A stretch of 7,090 nucleotides of DNA from Marinilabiliaceae bacterium (GCA_027010905.1 JALVBA010000252.1:1-7090), one strand, 5' to 3'; shown: positions 1 to 6,648, counted from the first letter of the stretch. Translations and numbers: made by a program. Notes: generated by a model not told the origin, from the letters alone.

Positions 1-63
1 CCTAAAAAACCTAGAATTAAATACGAAACCGTTAATACACATGGACAACTTGCTATGTTCTAA
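1..63 (+). CDS. Possible C-terminal end of an unidentified plus-strand gene (partial)
   Basis: Reading from base 1, twenty open codons run to a TAA at 61-63 and encode a basic tail, PKKPRIKYETVNTHGQLAMF. The composition is protein-like and could be the end of a transposase or other DNA-binding protein, but I recognise no family and 20 codons is too short to prove coding. If real, it converges with the outer-membrane barrel gene on the minus strand, with 148 bp between the two stops. The start and most of the gene lie outside the window. Confidence 0.22.
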   Translation, partial: PKKPRIKYETVNTHGQLAMF

Positions 64-211
64 CATGTTGCTTATATCGAACTCAGGTTATTAGATAGTC
101 TGACAGATGTACAAACCGAATTCATTCAGTTCATTTCGCCAATATCAGGTGTCGGATAGAGCAAATACGTAGATTTGTTACAGGTTCTGATAATGATAAG
201 ATGGCGGGGTT
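64..211. other. Intergenic region at the 3' end of the operon, no recognisable gene
   Basis: This stretch lies between the possible plus-strand gene tail and the stop codon of the barrel gene. I see no open frame of useful length and no convincing stem plus T-tract that would end the minus-strand operon. The segment around 66-92 could be the end of an insertion sequence, but no matching inverted repeat is visible in the window. Confidence 0.4.
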
Positions 212-1393
212 TCAAAAGCTCCACTTAAATCTCCAATAGATAAAACATCCACGTCCTCCCTGCTCAATGGGAGTGTCGGATGTGAAGTACTGAACAAAGA
301 GGTCAAGGGAGAGATTCTCGGTTAAAGAGTATTCGGCTGACGGACCAAAATATAATGAGTTATCGTTGGGGCTGAACATTCCCGACATTGTGCCTTTTAG
401 CAGAGGAGTAATGGGATAGGATAGTTGGGTCATAAACGAGAGTCTTGTGAGTGAGAGATTCTGTGGAGATAGTTGCATAAAGTAAAATTCACTAAGGTTA
501 AAACTTCCCGACTTTTTACCATAACCGTTGTAAAGACTCTCAACCGTTACCATCAGCGAGTTTCTGAAGGTGTAGTCGTAACCGAGTGATGTAACAAGCG
601 TAGTTGCTGTGTCCGAAAAATTCTCCTGCGGGTGAAATAGTGTTAACTCGCCCCGTAATCCGCCCTTAAATAGTGAAGCGGTAAATCCGCCTCCCAGCAC
701 AATGTCTGAACCTGCGTAGTAACCTCCAAGAAATTGAATGTCAGACTGCCATTTGTTGAACCTGTAGAGTGCGGCAGCTGTAACTTTGTGATTATGGTCA
801 ACCTCTGCAACCAGATCAAGTTTTGATGAGAAGGAGGGGTAGAACTGAAGTCGTACCGCATCGCTTCCGGGCTTCTCCTCATAGTCGAAATCGAAAAAAC
901 TGTAGGAGTTAAACAGGTCGTTGGGATTCCACACGAAGGCCTGCCCCCAGTTAACCCGCTGTCGCCCCACGGTTATCTGAAATTTATTAAGGTTGTAATC
1001 GAAGTAGAGCCTGTCGATGGATGATACCATGAATGTGGAACTCGCATCAAACAGAGTCCACGACATATCAAGAAATCCATTTTCAGTATCTATGTAATCG
1101 GAGTATCCCGGAAAGTTATTAACTGTTTCGCCAAAGTAGATCCGGTTTCGCATCTGTGTGTTAAATGTGAGATTGTTGTTGATGTTCCAGTTGAAATTGA
1201 GCCTATTGTGGATGAGATTGTCGGTCATCCATTTTTCACTAATCTTCTGAAATGATATTGTTTGAAGATATTTAACATACCCATTGAGCGTCCAGTTGCG
1301 CTGCTCGGGTTCATCGTCTCCTTGTGCTGCCAGATTAACCTGTACAGCAAATGCAATTATTACAATGAGGATATATTTTAAGTTGTGTTTCAT
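212..1393 (-). CDS. Outer-membrane beta-barrel protein, putative export porin (DUF1302-like architecture)
   Basis: The 393-residue product starts with a Sec signal peptide: basic MKHNLK, a hydrophobic stretch to about residue 20, and likely cleavage after LAAQ at 24. The rest is rich in alternating polar/aromatic strands joined by short Asn/Asp/Gly turns, and ends in WRFKWSF with a terminal Phe, the usual C-terminal signal of barrels inserted by the BAM machinery. The most distinctive part is GRQRVNWG (143-150) followed by WNPNDLF (155-161); a GRQ..WG...NP.D pattern is reminiscent of DUF1302-type outer-membrane proteins, but family membership is inference. The start fits the signal peptide exactly. 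It is the last gene of the operon, 116 bp after the small hypothetical gene. With a LolA-like periplasmic protein and an ABC pump encoded upstream, it is plausibly the outer-membrane exit or acceptor of the pathway. A general porin is the alternative. Confidence 0.75.
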   Translation of the reverse strand: MKHNLKYILIVIIAFAVQVNLAAQGDDEPEQRNWTLNGYVKYLQTISFQKISEKWMTDNLIHNRLNFNWNINNNLTFNTQMRNRIYFGETVNNFPGYSDYIDTENGFLDMSWTLFDASSTFMVSSIDRLYFDYNLNKFQITVGRQRVNWGQAFVWNPNDLFNSYSFFDFDYEEKPGSDAVRLQFYPSFSSKLDLVAEVDHNHKVTAAALYRFNKWQSDIQFLGGYYAGSDIVLGGGFTASLFKGGLRGELTLFHPQENFSDTATTLVTSLGYDYTFRNSLMVTVESLYNGYGKKSGSFNLSEFYFMQLSPQNLSLTRLSFMTQLSYPITPLLKGTMSGMFSPNDNSLYFGPSAEYSLTENLSLDLFVQYFTSDTPIEQGGRGCFIYWRFKWSF

Positions 1394-1438
1394 CTCTGTC
1401 GGCTAAAAGTCATTAATCAAATATTAGAAAGATATAAG

Positions 1439-1496
1439 CCAAGCACATTCTGAAAGAGGCCGAAAAAAATAGTTGTCCATATTAGATTTTCAAAAA
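1439..1496 (+). repeat. Dispersed imperfect repeat, copy 1
   Basis: About 58 bp resembling 2662-2719 in the same orientation. The first 24 bases (1439-1462) match at 22 positions, including the blocks CCAAGCACA and GAAAGAGGCCG. The remainder aligns with small gaps through AGTTGTC and a final CAAAA. It lies in the non-coding gap between the 57-residue gene and the barrel gene, so it is not explained by coding homology. It looks like a fragment of an intergenic element whose fuller copy is between the ATPase and permease genes. Confidence 0.6.
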
Positions 1497-1509
1497 CGCA
1501 GTAATATGT

Positions 1510-1683
1510 TTAGGCTGTGGCACGTTTGGGTTCAGAAGGTGTTTGAAGATGTTCTAACATCCCATTAATTGCAGCAGTTTCGATAAACCCTTTTACAGAT
1601 AAGTCTTCATTAAGTTCATCCCATGCTGTTTTAATGGTTTCAATGTTTTTCTCAACTATTTTCACAATAGAAATATTTATCAT
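1510..1683 (-). CDS. Small hypothetical protein (57 aa)
   Basis: An open frame of 57 codons begins with ATG at 1683, only 23 bp after the ATPase stop, and ends with TAA at 1510. The product starts MINISIVKIVEKNIETI and ends with a polar tail, TPSEPKRATA. The body (about residues 5-48) looks mainly helical and amphipathic, with an acidic middle (WDELNEDL) and then KGFIETAAINGMLEHL. There is no signal peptide or membrane segment, so a cytoplasmic protein is expected. I do not recognise the family. Short spacing after the ATPase, the same strand and an A/T-rich leader like those of its neighbours support a real co-transcribed gene. It could instead be a chance open frame or the remnant of a decayed gene, since a repeat copy lies just beyond its stop. 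Confidence 0.5.
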   Translation of the reverse strand: MINISIVKIVEKNIETIKTAWDELNEDLSVKGFIETAAINGMLEHLQTPSEPKRATA

Positions 1684-1706
1684 CAATTTAACTTGAATAT
1701 TTAATT

Positions 1707-2393
1707 TTACTGAGCCCCTGCAATATCGCTAACAACTTTTCCATCTTCGAGGGTAATAACTCTTTCGGCACGGTCGATTACCCGCTTGTCGTGCGTGGCA
1801 AAGATAAAGGTTATTCTCTCTTGTCTGTTAAGTTCATGCATGATGTCAAGCAGCTCTGCTGTGGCTTTACTGTCAAGATTTGCCGTAGGCTCATCGGCAA
1901 GTATAAATTTTGGTTTTGATGCCAGAGCTCTAGCAACAGCAACCCTTTGCTGCTGTCCGCCCGATAGTCGTCCCGGCTTAATATTCTCTTTGCCCTCAAT
2001 GCCAATTGCTTTAAACAGCTCTGCAATTCGGCTCTCTCTCTCCTCTTTCGGTCTGTTTTGCAGCTGCATGATGAACTCCGCATTCTCCTTTGCCGTTAGT
2101 ACCGGAATAAGATTGTAAGCCTGAAAAACAAACCCTATATTGTTCAGCCTGAAATCAATCATCTGTTTCGAAGTCAGAGAGCTGATGTCAGTACCATCAA
2201 TAGACACCGAACCTGATGTGGGGGCATCCAACCCACCAAGCAGATTCAGAAATGTTGTTTTTCCACAGCCCGACGGCCCCACAATAGCGGTAAATTCTCC
2301 CTCTTCAAACGACAGGTCTATTCCGTTTACTGCCTTCACCTCCACCTCAGTTTCGGTGTATGTTTTGTGCAGGTTTTTGGTTTCTATAATCAT
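1707..2393 (-). CDS. ABC transporter ATP-binding protein, LolD/MacB type
   Basis: A 228-residue nucleotide-binding subunit of normal length with every expected motif: Walker A GPSGCGKTT (39-47), Q-loop glutamine at about 91 in FVFQAYNLIP, signature LSGGQQQR (143-150), Walker B FILADEPT (163-170) with the catalytic Glu at 168, D-loop ANLD and H-loop His201 in ATHD. The sequence is typical of the LolD/MacB/FtsE group, whose members energise FtsX-fold permeases from the cytoplasm. It should bind the two permeases encoded upstream and drive mechanotransmission or extraction of cargo rather than classical channel transport. It lies 393 bp after the second permease, an unusually long gap for subunits of one transporter. 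That gap holds a structured repeat and a possible internal promoter. The ATG at 2393 gives the standard N-terminus (MIIETKNLHKTY). Function as an ABC ATPase is certain; the exact cargo is not. Confidence 0.95.
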   Translation of the reverse strand: MIIETKNLHKTYTETEVEVKAVNGIDLSFEEGEFTAIVGPSGCGKTTFLNLLGGLDAPTSGSVSIDGTDISSLTSKQMIDFRLNNIGFVFQAYNLIPVLTAKENAEFIMQLQNRPKEERESRIAELFKAIGIEGKENIKPGRLSGGQQQRVAVARALASKPKFILADEPTANLDSKATAELLDIMHELNRQERITFIFATHDKRVIDRAERVITLEDGKVVSDIAGAQ

Positions 2394-2480
2394 TTTTAGA
2401 ATAATTTAATGTTTTAATGAAATAATGATTTAATACTAACTTGGTTTATTGATGTAACATATCATAAGTTAAATTTGGCT

Positions 2481-2495
2481 CTATGTCAAACATAG
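2481..2495 (-). promoter_or_regulatory. Palindrome overlapping a possible internal -7 promoter element
   Basis: CTATGTCAAACATAG is a perfect 6-bp inverted repeat around a 3-base centre. On the minus strand it contains TATGTTTG (2494 to 2487), an exact match to the Bacteroidota -7 form TAnnTTTG, lying about 94 bp before the ATPase start. No good -33 TTTG is visible at the right distance, so promoter activity is uncertain. If it works, it would give the ATPase, small protein and barrel their own transcription, and the palindrome could be a regulator site. Confidence 0.28.
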
Positions 2496-2515
2496 TGGTT
2501 ATATCTAAATAATCC

Positions 2516-2561
2516 TTCCTTTTTTGCCTTGATGCAAAAAAGGAACAAAAAAAATCAAGGC
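2516..2561. repeat. Structured intergenic element: 12-bp hairpin with loop complementary to downstream sequence
   Basis: TTCCTTTTTTGC (2516-2527) and GCAAAAAAGGAA (2534-2545) form a perfect 12-bp stem around the loop CTTGAT (2528-2533). The loop is in turn complementary to ATCAAG at 2554-2559; extended by the two closing stem bases the match becomes GCCTTGAT with ATCAAGGC, 8 bp. The RNA could therefore form an H-type pseudoknot or switch between two stems, and the same holds for the minus-strand transcript of the operon. There is no T-tract after the stem in either direction, so it is not a standard intrinsic terminator. From general memory, similar elements recur between genes in Bacteroidota genomes; I cannot confirm that here. 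Confidence 0.6.
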
Positions 2562-2661
2562 TTATTTCTGATAGCACTTTCCGTATGGTTAAAGATTAAG
2601 TTCGTTTGGATCTCCTCATATCTTCGGAGCTCCCCAATCTCCCTAAATCTTCAATCACACT

Positions 2662-2719
2662 CCAAGCACAATCAGAAAGAGGCCGCAACAAAATACAGTT
2701 GTCTATTTATATTCAAAAT
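2662..2719 (+). repeat. Dispersed imperfect repeat, copy 2
   Basis: The partner of the repeat at 1439-1496, same orientation, with 22 of the first 24 bases identical and a gapped match thereafter. This copy lies about 100 bp beyond the hairpin element and may be the other end of the same larger element, whereas the first copy lacks the hairpin part. Confidence 0.6.
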
Positions 2720-2786
2720 CTTCAATATTGTTTTTTACCCAATACAAACGACATAGATCCTTAATTTTACTTCATTCAATCATTGG

Positions 2787-4010
2787 TTACTTCCTGATAG
2801 CCTCCACCGGTTTCATCTTCAAAGCTCTTATTGTTGGGAAAACAGAGGCTATAAATCCGGTAATGAATACCAGAATTATCACCTGAATGTAATCTGTCAA
2901 CTCCAGATAAGGGTGCATAACAGAGCTGTACCCCAACGCTTCAAACCCTTGTGCAACACCTGAAATGTCGATGCCAACCTTGCCGAAATATTGTGTAAAC
3001 AGAATGGAGATTCCTATTCCGATAATACCCCCTACAAATCCCAGTAGTAGTGTTTCGTAAAAAATCATCTCAAAAATTTTCCTTCTGTTCATTCCAATAG
3101 CCATAATCATTCCCAGCTCTTTTGTTCGCTCCAGCACAACCATAAGCATCGTATTAACAATCGTAAATCCTAATGCAAGCATGATGATTGACATAAAAAT
3201 AACCAACATGTAGGCGGTTAGGGAAGATGTCATCTCGAGGTAAGGATCGATGTCGTACCACCCCTCCACAAGATAGCCCGGTGCAGCCTCTTTAACTAAG
3301 GGGAAGATGTCATATGTCTCCTGATGGTTGTTGAGCAACACCGCTATCTCATGCGCACTATTTTTGGGCATGTCGAGAAGCCTATCGAGATCAGATTTTC
3401 TGACAAAAACATTTTGCCCGTCAAACATGTCATTCTGTGTTTTGTATATTCCCTCCACCTTAAAACTTGCTCCCGTAAGGCTACCGTCGTAATCCTGAAA
3501 GGTGACAACTATCTTTGACCTGACTTTTGCATTAAGATCCTTCGCCAACTTTTTACTTATCAGAATTCTGTTTTTTCGGGTTGAGGTGAAGTATGAACTT
3601 AAACTGTCAGTTAGTTTGGTGTATATTTTGGTAACCGTTTTCTCCTCATCCGGAACAATACCGTTCACAATTATTCCTGTAGCCTTTGAAGCAGTAGAAG
3701 CCATTCCGGAAATCTTGGTTCGGCGGCAGACAGCCTTTCCCCCGGAAATCATCTTTATCTTAGTTGTTAATTGGGTCGCATCACTAATAAAGTAGCTTAT
3801 TTCATTGTTGGCCGGATACTTGGTATTGTGAATCTGAATATCTGAAGTTTGATTCTCAATAGAGTTTTTCACCATGTCTTCAACCATCCCTTTCATAATT
3901 CCGGTTGATGCCAACCCTCCAAAGAGCCCTACCGTAACAGCCAGCATAACAATTGAGCTGCGAACCTTGTGTCGCCATACATTCCTCCAGGCCATTCTGA
4001 AAATTATCAT
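2787..4010 (-). CDS. FtsX/MacB-type ABC transporter permease (second permease)
   Basis: A 407-residue inner-membrane protein with the four-segment type VII ABC layout. A first helix lies at about 17-37 after the conserved amphipathic start MAWRNVWRHKVRSS. A large periplasmic domain follows (about 38-263, MacB-like), then helices at about 264-290, 318-341 and 372-396. The cytoplasmic stretch ERTKELGMIMAIGMNRRK after helix 2 is the FtsX-fold region that contacts the ATPase, and the tail FPTIRALKMKPVEAIR is typical of the family. Residues 111-120 (TGIIVNGIVP) and 149-160 (ILISKKLAKDLN) fall in the periplasmic domain. It begins 60 bp after the first permease and probably pairs with it as a LolC/LolE-like heterodimer. 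I chose the ATG at 4010; an inner Met at residue 6 is possible but leaves the N-terminal helix unusually short. Confidence 0.93.
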   Translation of the reverse strand: MIIFRMAWRNVWRHKVRSSIVMLAVTVGLFGGLASTGIMKGMVEDMVKNSIENQTSDIQIHNTKYPANNEISYFISDATQLTTKIKMISGGKAVCRRTKISGMASTASKATGIIVNGIVPDEEKTVTKIYTKLTDSLSSYFTSTRKNRILISKKLAKDLNAKVRSKIVVTFQDYDGSLTGASFKVEGIYKTQNDMFDGQNVFVRKSDLDRLLDMPKNSAHEIAVLLNNHQETYDIFPLVKEAAPGYLVEGWYDIDPYLEMTSSLTAYMLVIFMSIIMLALGFTIVNTMLMVVLERTKELGMIMAIGMNRRKIFEMIFYETLLLGFVGGIIGIGISILFTQYFGKVGIDISGVAQGFEALGYSSVMHPYLELTDYIQVIILVFITGFIASVFPTIRALKMKPVEAIRK

Positions 4011-4070
4011 AATTATTATGTTTTTTAAGCCTTCTCCTCAACCATCTGAAATTATAGATTTAGGGGAGAG

Positions 4071-5288
4071 TTAACGTTTCATAGCTTTTATTACGTTCAG
4101 TTTAAATATTGCTGTTAATGGGTAGATAAATGCAACTAATGAGATAGAAATAATTACAAATACCTGATTTAATATAATTTGAGAACTCAGTATTGTTGGC
4201 ATCACAGGCTCTATTCCCAGTTTTTCAATCGACTTGGCAGCTTGCCCGGTCATCACTATGGGGTAGTAGTGGAAGTATACAACGAGGGGGATAGCAATAA
4301 GAACTCCAACAATAACTCCAAACAGATTCATAATTATTGTTTCGTAAAAAGATATAGTTATAAGTTTTGTTTTTTGCATCCCTATTGAAATCATTACGGC
4401 ATACTCTTTCTTCCTCTCTTCTGTCATCATTAGCACTGTTCCGAACACACCAAAAGCAATAATCATGTAGAGTATACCCAACATGAAAATGCCGCTTATT
4501 CGGTCACTCTCAATCTGCTGAACCATCTCGGGCGACATATCCTGCCAGGCAATTGCTCTGTACATTGTAGTGTCGAGTTTTGAGTTGAGCTCTTTAGTAA
4601 TACTTCTTGTCTCATTTGAATCGCTAAACCGTACTACAATAGAGGTAACTCCGTCAGGGAAGGAGTAATACTCTTGTGCCAGAGATAGCGGCATAAAAAT
4701 AATCCGGCGGTCAAGAGTGGCAATCGGCATCTTAACAATTCCTTTAACCGAATATGCCCCAACGGCTGATTGTCCCCAGTGTCCCTGACCCAGTAAAACG
4801 AGCGTGTCACTAACATCAATGTCGAGGAAATTAGCCAGCTTAGAGCCAATAATTATCGACTTGTCACTATCAGTGATGTAGTCTCCTTTAATGATTTTTG
4901 ATTTAATGTTGAGCATTTCATCTCCTGCTTTTGGCACTATTCCCATAATAAGAGCTCCTTTTGTACTGACATTGTGTGAGGCCAGTGCAAAACTTTCCAG
5001 CCGAAGGTTTACCCCTTCAACATCTTTCGTCGACAGAATTGTGTTTATTAGTGAGTCTGAGACATCAATGCCGTTGTCAATTGATCTGTCTCCCCAGTAA
5101 TCCTTTTGATGTACCTGAACATATCCGGTGAAATTTCCAATGGCATTTTCAATCATCTTTGCGTAGGAGCCCTCCTGAAACGAACGCATAAAAACCGCCA
5201 GTGACACAGAGAGTGCAATTAGACTAACAGTAATCAGAGTTCTTTTTCTATTTCTCCAAAGATTTCGCCAGGCGATGCGTAAGTTCAT
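4071..5288 (-). CDS. FtsX/MacB-type ABC transporter permease (first permease)
   Basis: A 405-residue permease of the same overall plan as its downstream neighbour but clearly different in sequence. It opens with MNLRIAWRNLWRNRKRT and helix 1 at about 18-36, then a periplasmic domain to about residue 264, and helices at about 265-288, 316-340 and 370-393. The periplasmic part contains ALIMGIVPKAGDEML (112-126) and IIIGSKLANFLDIDVSD (145-161), motifs common to LolC/LolE/MacB-type domains. EERKKEYAVMISIGMQKTKL (290-309) is the coupling region before helix 3. The gene follows the LolA-like gene by 16 bp, so co-expression is very likely. In LolCDE one of two permeases recruits the LolA carrier; having two non-identical permeases next to a LolA-like gene suggests the same division of labour, which is inference. 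A MacB-like efflux role is less likely because no membrane-fusion protein is encoded here. Confidence 0.93.
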   Translation of the reverse strand: MNLRIAWRNLWRNRKRTLITVSLIALSVSLAVFMRSFQEGSYAKMIENAIGNFTGYVQVHQKDYWGDRSIDNGIDVSDSLINTILSTKDVEGVNLRLESFALASHNVSTKGALIMGIVPKAGDEMLNIKSKIIKGDYITDSDKSIIIGSKLANFLDIDVSDTLVLLGQGHWGQSAVGAYSVKGIVKMPIATLDRRIIFMPLSLAQEYYSFPDGVTSIVVRFSDSNETRSITKELNSKLDTTMYRAIAWQDMSPEMVQQIESDRISGIFMLGILYMIIAFGVFGTVLMMTEERKKEYAVMISIGMQKTKLITISFYETIIMNLFGVIVGVLIAIPLVVYFHYYPIVMTGQAAKSIEKLGIEPVMPTILSSQIILNQVFVIISISLVAFIYPLTAIFKLNVIKAMKR

Positions 5289-5304
5289 AATTATGGTTTT
5301 GCGT

Positions 5305-6057
5305 TTATCGTACTCGTTTCATATTTTGTTGCGAGAAAAATCCTTCATCTGTTTTAATGTTGTACTGTGCCGATAAAACATCAAGAACTGTTTTCTGACC
5401 CGGTTTGTCGGCAGGAATAATTTCGATGTGCGATGGCAGTTTGCGGTCACCAAACGGTTTTATGTCAGATGCAACTTCTGTTCTTATCAATTCACTATCC
5501 TCATCGAAATATTCAGTTTTCATTTGCCAATACTCTTTTTTGCTTATCCATTTCATCACCTTGCCCCATGCAACTGCTGCATCCTCTTTAGGTGTTAATT
5601 CAATTTTGTAGCAATCAAGTCCGGAGATATTCTCATTACCAATAACTTTGTGGTTGTAGTCAACCACAATAGAGCTCTCCTTTAGGATGTCATCATTTGA
5701 GTAGTCGGAGCCCATCCACCCTTGCGACATCATTGAGGGGGGAAGTTTTATCATTCTGTTTATTGCAGGCATCCAATTCCACATTTCGTTTTTACGCTTT
5801 AAAAACACCTGTCCCTTCTCTTTTGCCGGTGATGTAATTAGTGTCATTGAATAGTCGCGGCCTAACGACCAGCTTTTCATTTTTATGGTTCGCTCCCATT
5901 TAGGACGAATCACAGACATCGACATCTCACTTTTGTTGGTCTCTCCACGTTGCAAATTGTCAGCTTTTATCACAATCTCTTTGGCTGTAATTTTTTGTGA
6001 AAATGATAGGGAATATGAAATCATGGAAAATGTAAGGGATAGTATTATAGCTTTCAT
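5305..6057 (-). CDS. LolA-like periplasmic outer-membrane lipoprotein-sorting protein
   Basis: A 250-residue secreted protein with a signal peptide (MKAIILSLTF then a Ser-rich hydrophobic stretch, likely cleaved after SFSQ near 21). The mature part shows the pattern of LolA-like sorting proteins (COG2834 type): GQVFLKRKNEMWNWMPAINR (82-101), then PPSMMSQGWMGSDYSNDD (106-123), the most diagnostic block of this subfamily, then LKESSIVVDYNHKVIG (125-140). The family folds as a half-open beta-barrel that holds acyl chains or other hydrophobic groups and ferries them across the periplasm. It is not the housekeeping LolA, which is shorter and lacks this PSMM..GWMGSD block. It starts 4 bp after the repressor stop and precedes the permeases by 16 bp, so it is probably the carrier that takes cargo from them. 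No LolB-like receptor is encoded in the window. There is no lipobox Cys, so it should be soluble in the periplasm. Confidence 0.88.
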   Translation of the reverse strand: MKAIILSLTFSMISYSLSFSQKITAKEIVIKADNLQRGETNKSEMSMSVIRPKWERTIKMKSWSLGRDYSMTLITSPAKEKGQVFLKRKNEMWNWMPAINRMIKLPPSMMSQGWMGSDYSNDDILKESSIVVDYNHKVIGNENISGLDCYKIELTPKEDAAVAWGKVMKWISKKEYWQMKTEYFDEDSELIRTEVASDIKPFGDRKLPSHIEIIPADKPGQKTVLDVLSAQYNIKTDEGFFSQQNMKRVR

Positions 6058-6061
6058 AAAA

Positions 6062-6634
6062 TTATATTTTAGTAATTAATATTTCTTGTATCTCATCCAG
6101 AGGAAACCTTTCCGGATCAATAATGTAATGAATCCCTATGCCATCAAAAATTGCCAAAAGATAGCGTGCTTTTACATAGGGCTGATCTTCTCCCTGTTGC
6201 TCAAAATAGTGGATGAATTTCTCGAATATTTGCCCAAATACATCTCTCATCTCATTTTCCAGCAGCTGCACTGTTTTTGGTTGCATTACCAGAGAAAAAT
6301 ATAATTTGTAATAATCGGTGTTTTGCTTTAATAGATTTAGGTTTCCGTCAACAAAAGCAATTATCTCCTCTCTTTTTATTCGGTCTATCTCTTCAATCTT
6401 TAAGAAAGAAATAAAGTTTTTAAGACCGGAAATCAGTATCTCTTTTAACAGCTCCTCTTTGCTTGAAAAGTAGTTGTAGATTAATCCTTTCGATATCCCG
6501 GCAACTTTGGCAATCTTACTTATGGGAGTGGTGTCATAGCCGTTTTCAGCAAAGAGCTGCAGGGCACACAATTTGATGTGTTCTACCTTCTCTCTTCTAA
6601 TATCTTCAAACTGTTGTTCTGTTCTTGGGCTCAT
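6062..6634 (-). CDS. TetR/AcrR-family transcriptional regulator
   Basis: A 190-residue regulator with the usual two-part plan. The N-terminal DNA-binding domain (about 12-63) has KVEHIKLCALQLFAENGYDTT, then the helix-turn-helix ISKIAKVAGISKGLIYNYF (38-56) and SSKEELL. The C-terminal part (about 70-190) is a helical ligand-binding and dimerisation domain of no recognised specificity. I chose the ATG at 6634 (MSPRTEQQFE). An in-frame ATG at 6703 would add 23 residues, but those codons run through the promoter and the operator palindrome, and MSPRT-type starts are typical of these proteins. The LolA-like gene begins 4 bp after the stop, so the repressor is the first gene of the operon it probably controls. 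The inducing ligand is likely the exported cargo or a related hydrophobic compound, which is inference. Confidence 0.92.
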   Translation of the reverse strand: MSPRTEQQFEDIRREKVEHIKLCALQLFAENGYDTTPISKIAKVAGISKGLIYNYFSSKEELLKEILISGLKNFISFLKIEEIDRIKREEIIAFVDGNLNLLKQNTDYYKLYFSLVMQPKTVQLLENEMRDVFGQIFEKFIHYFEQQGEDQPYVKARYLLAIFDGIGIHYIIDPERFPLDEIQEILITKI

Positions 6635-6648
6635 GAAAAATATATTTA

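Larger units (their letters stand above)
2394..2786. other. 393-bp non-coding gap inside the operon
   Basis: Between the permease stop and the ATPase start I find no minus-strand open frame worth calling. The plus-strand frame across 2529-2756 is low-complexity at its start and runs through the hairpin and the repeat, so I do not regard it as a gene. The gap contains a palindrome at 2481-2495, a hairpin/pseudoknot candidate at 2516-2561 and a repeat copy at 2662-2719. Much of 2516-2719 may be a single inserted or dispersed intergenic element. Confidence 0.6.

Noticed and set aside
55..66. ATGTTCTAACAT shared with 1549-1560
   Set aside because: A 12-base exact match, but flanking bases do not align and the second copy lies in the small coding frame; treated as chance.
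1394..1440. Separate promoter for the barrel gene
   Set aside because: ATATTTG is present on the minus strand, but the TA of TAnnTTTG is displaced by one base and no -33 is correctly spaced.
1701..1711. TTAATTTTACT shared with 2761-2771, near the ends of two genes
   Set aside because: AT-rich 11-mer with no extended similarity; the neighbouring sequence is unrelated, so it does not support a duplicated cassette.
1786..2118. Plus-strand open frame antisense to the ATPase gene
   Set aside because: It lies wholly within the ATPase gene, whose motifs are all intact, and its Ser/Cys-rich product is typical of an antisense shadow.
2470..2477. Plus-strand TAAATTTG as a -7 promoter element
   Set aside because: It points toward no credible gene, and the motif occurs easily by chance in AT-rich DNA.
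2516..2553. Hairpin as an intrinsic terminator
   Set aside because: The stem is AT-rich and is followed by A residues, not T residues, on the plus strand; on the minus strand the T-run comes before the stem rather than after it.
2529..2756. Plus-strand open frame of 75 codons in the gap between permease and ATPase
   Set aside because: It starts inside the poly-A hairpin element, gives a low-complexity Lys/Asn-rich start and crosses the repeat copy. It is best explained as an open frame created by the intergenic element.
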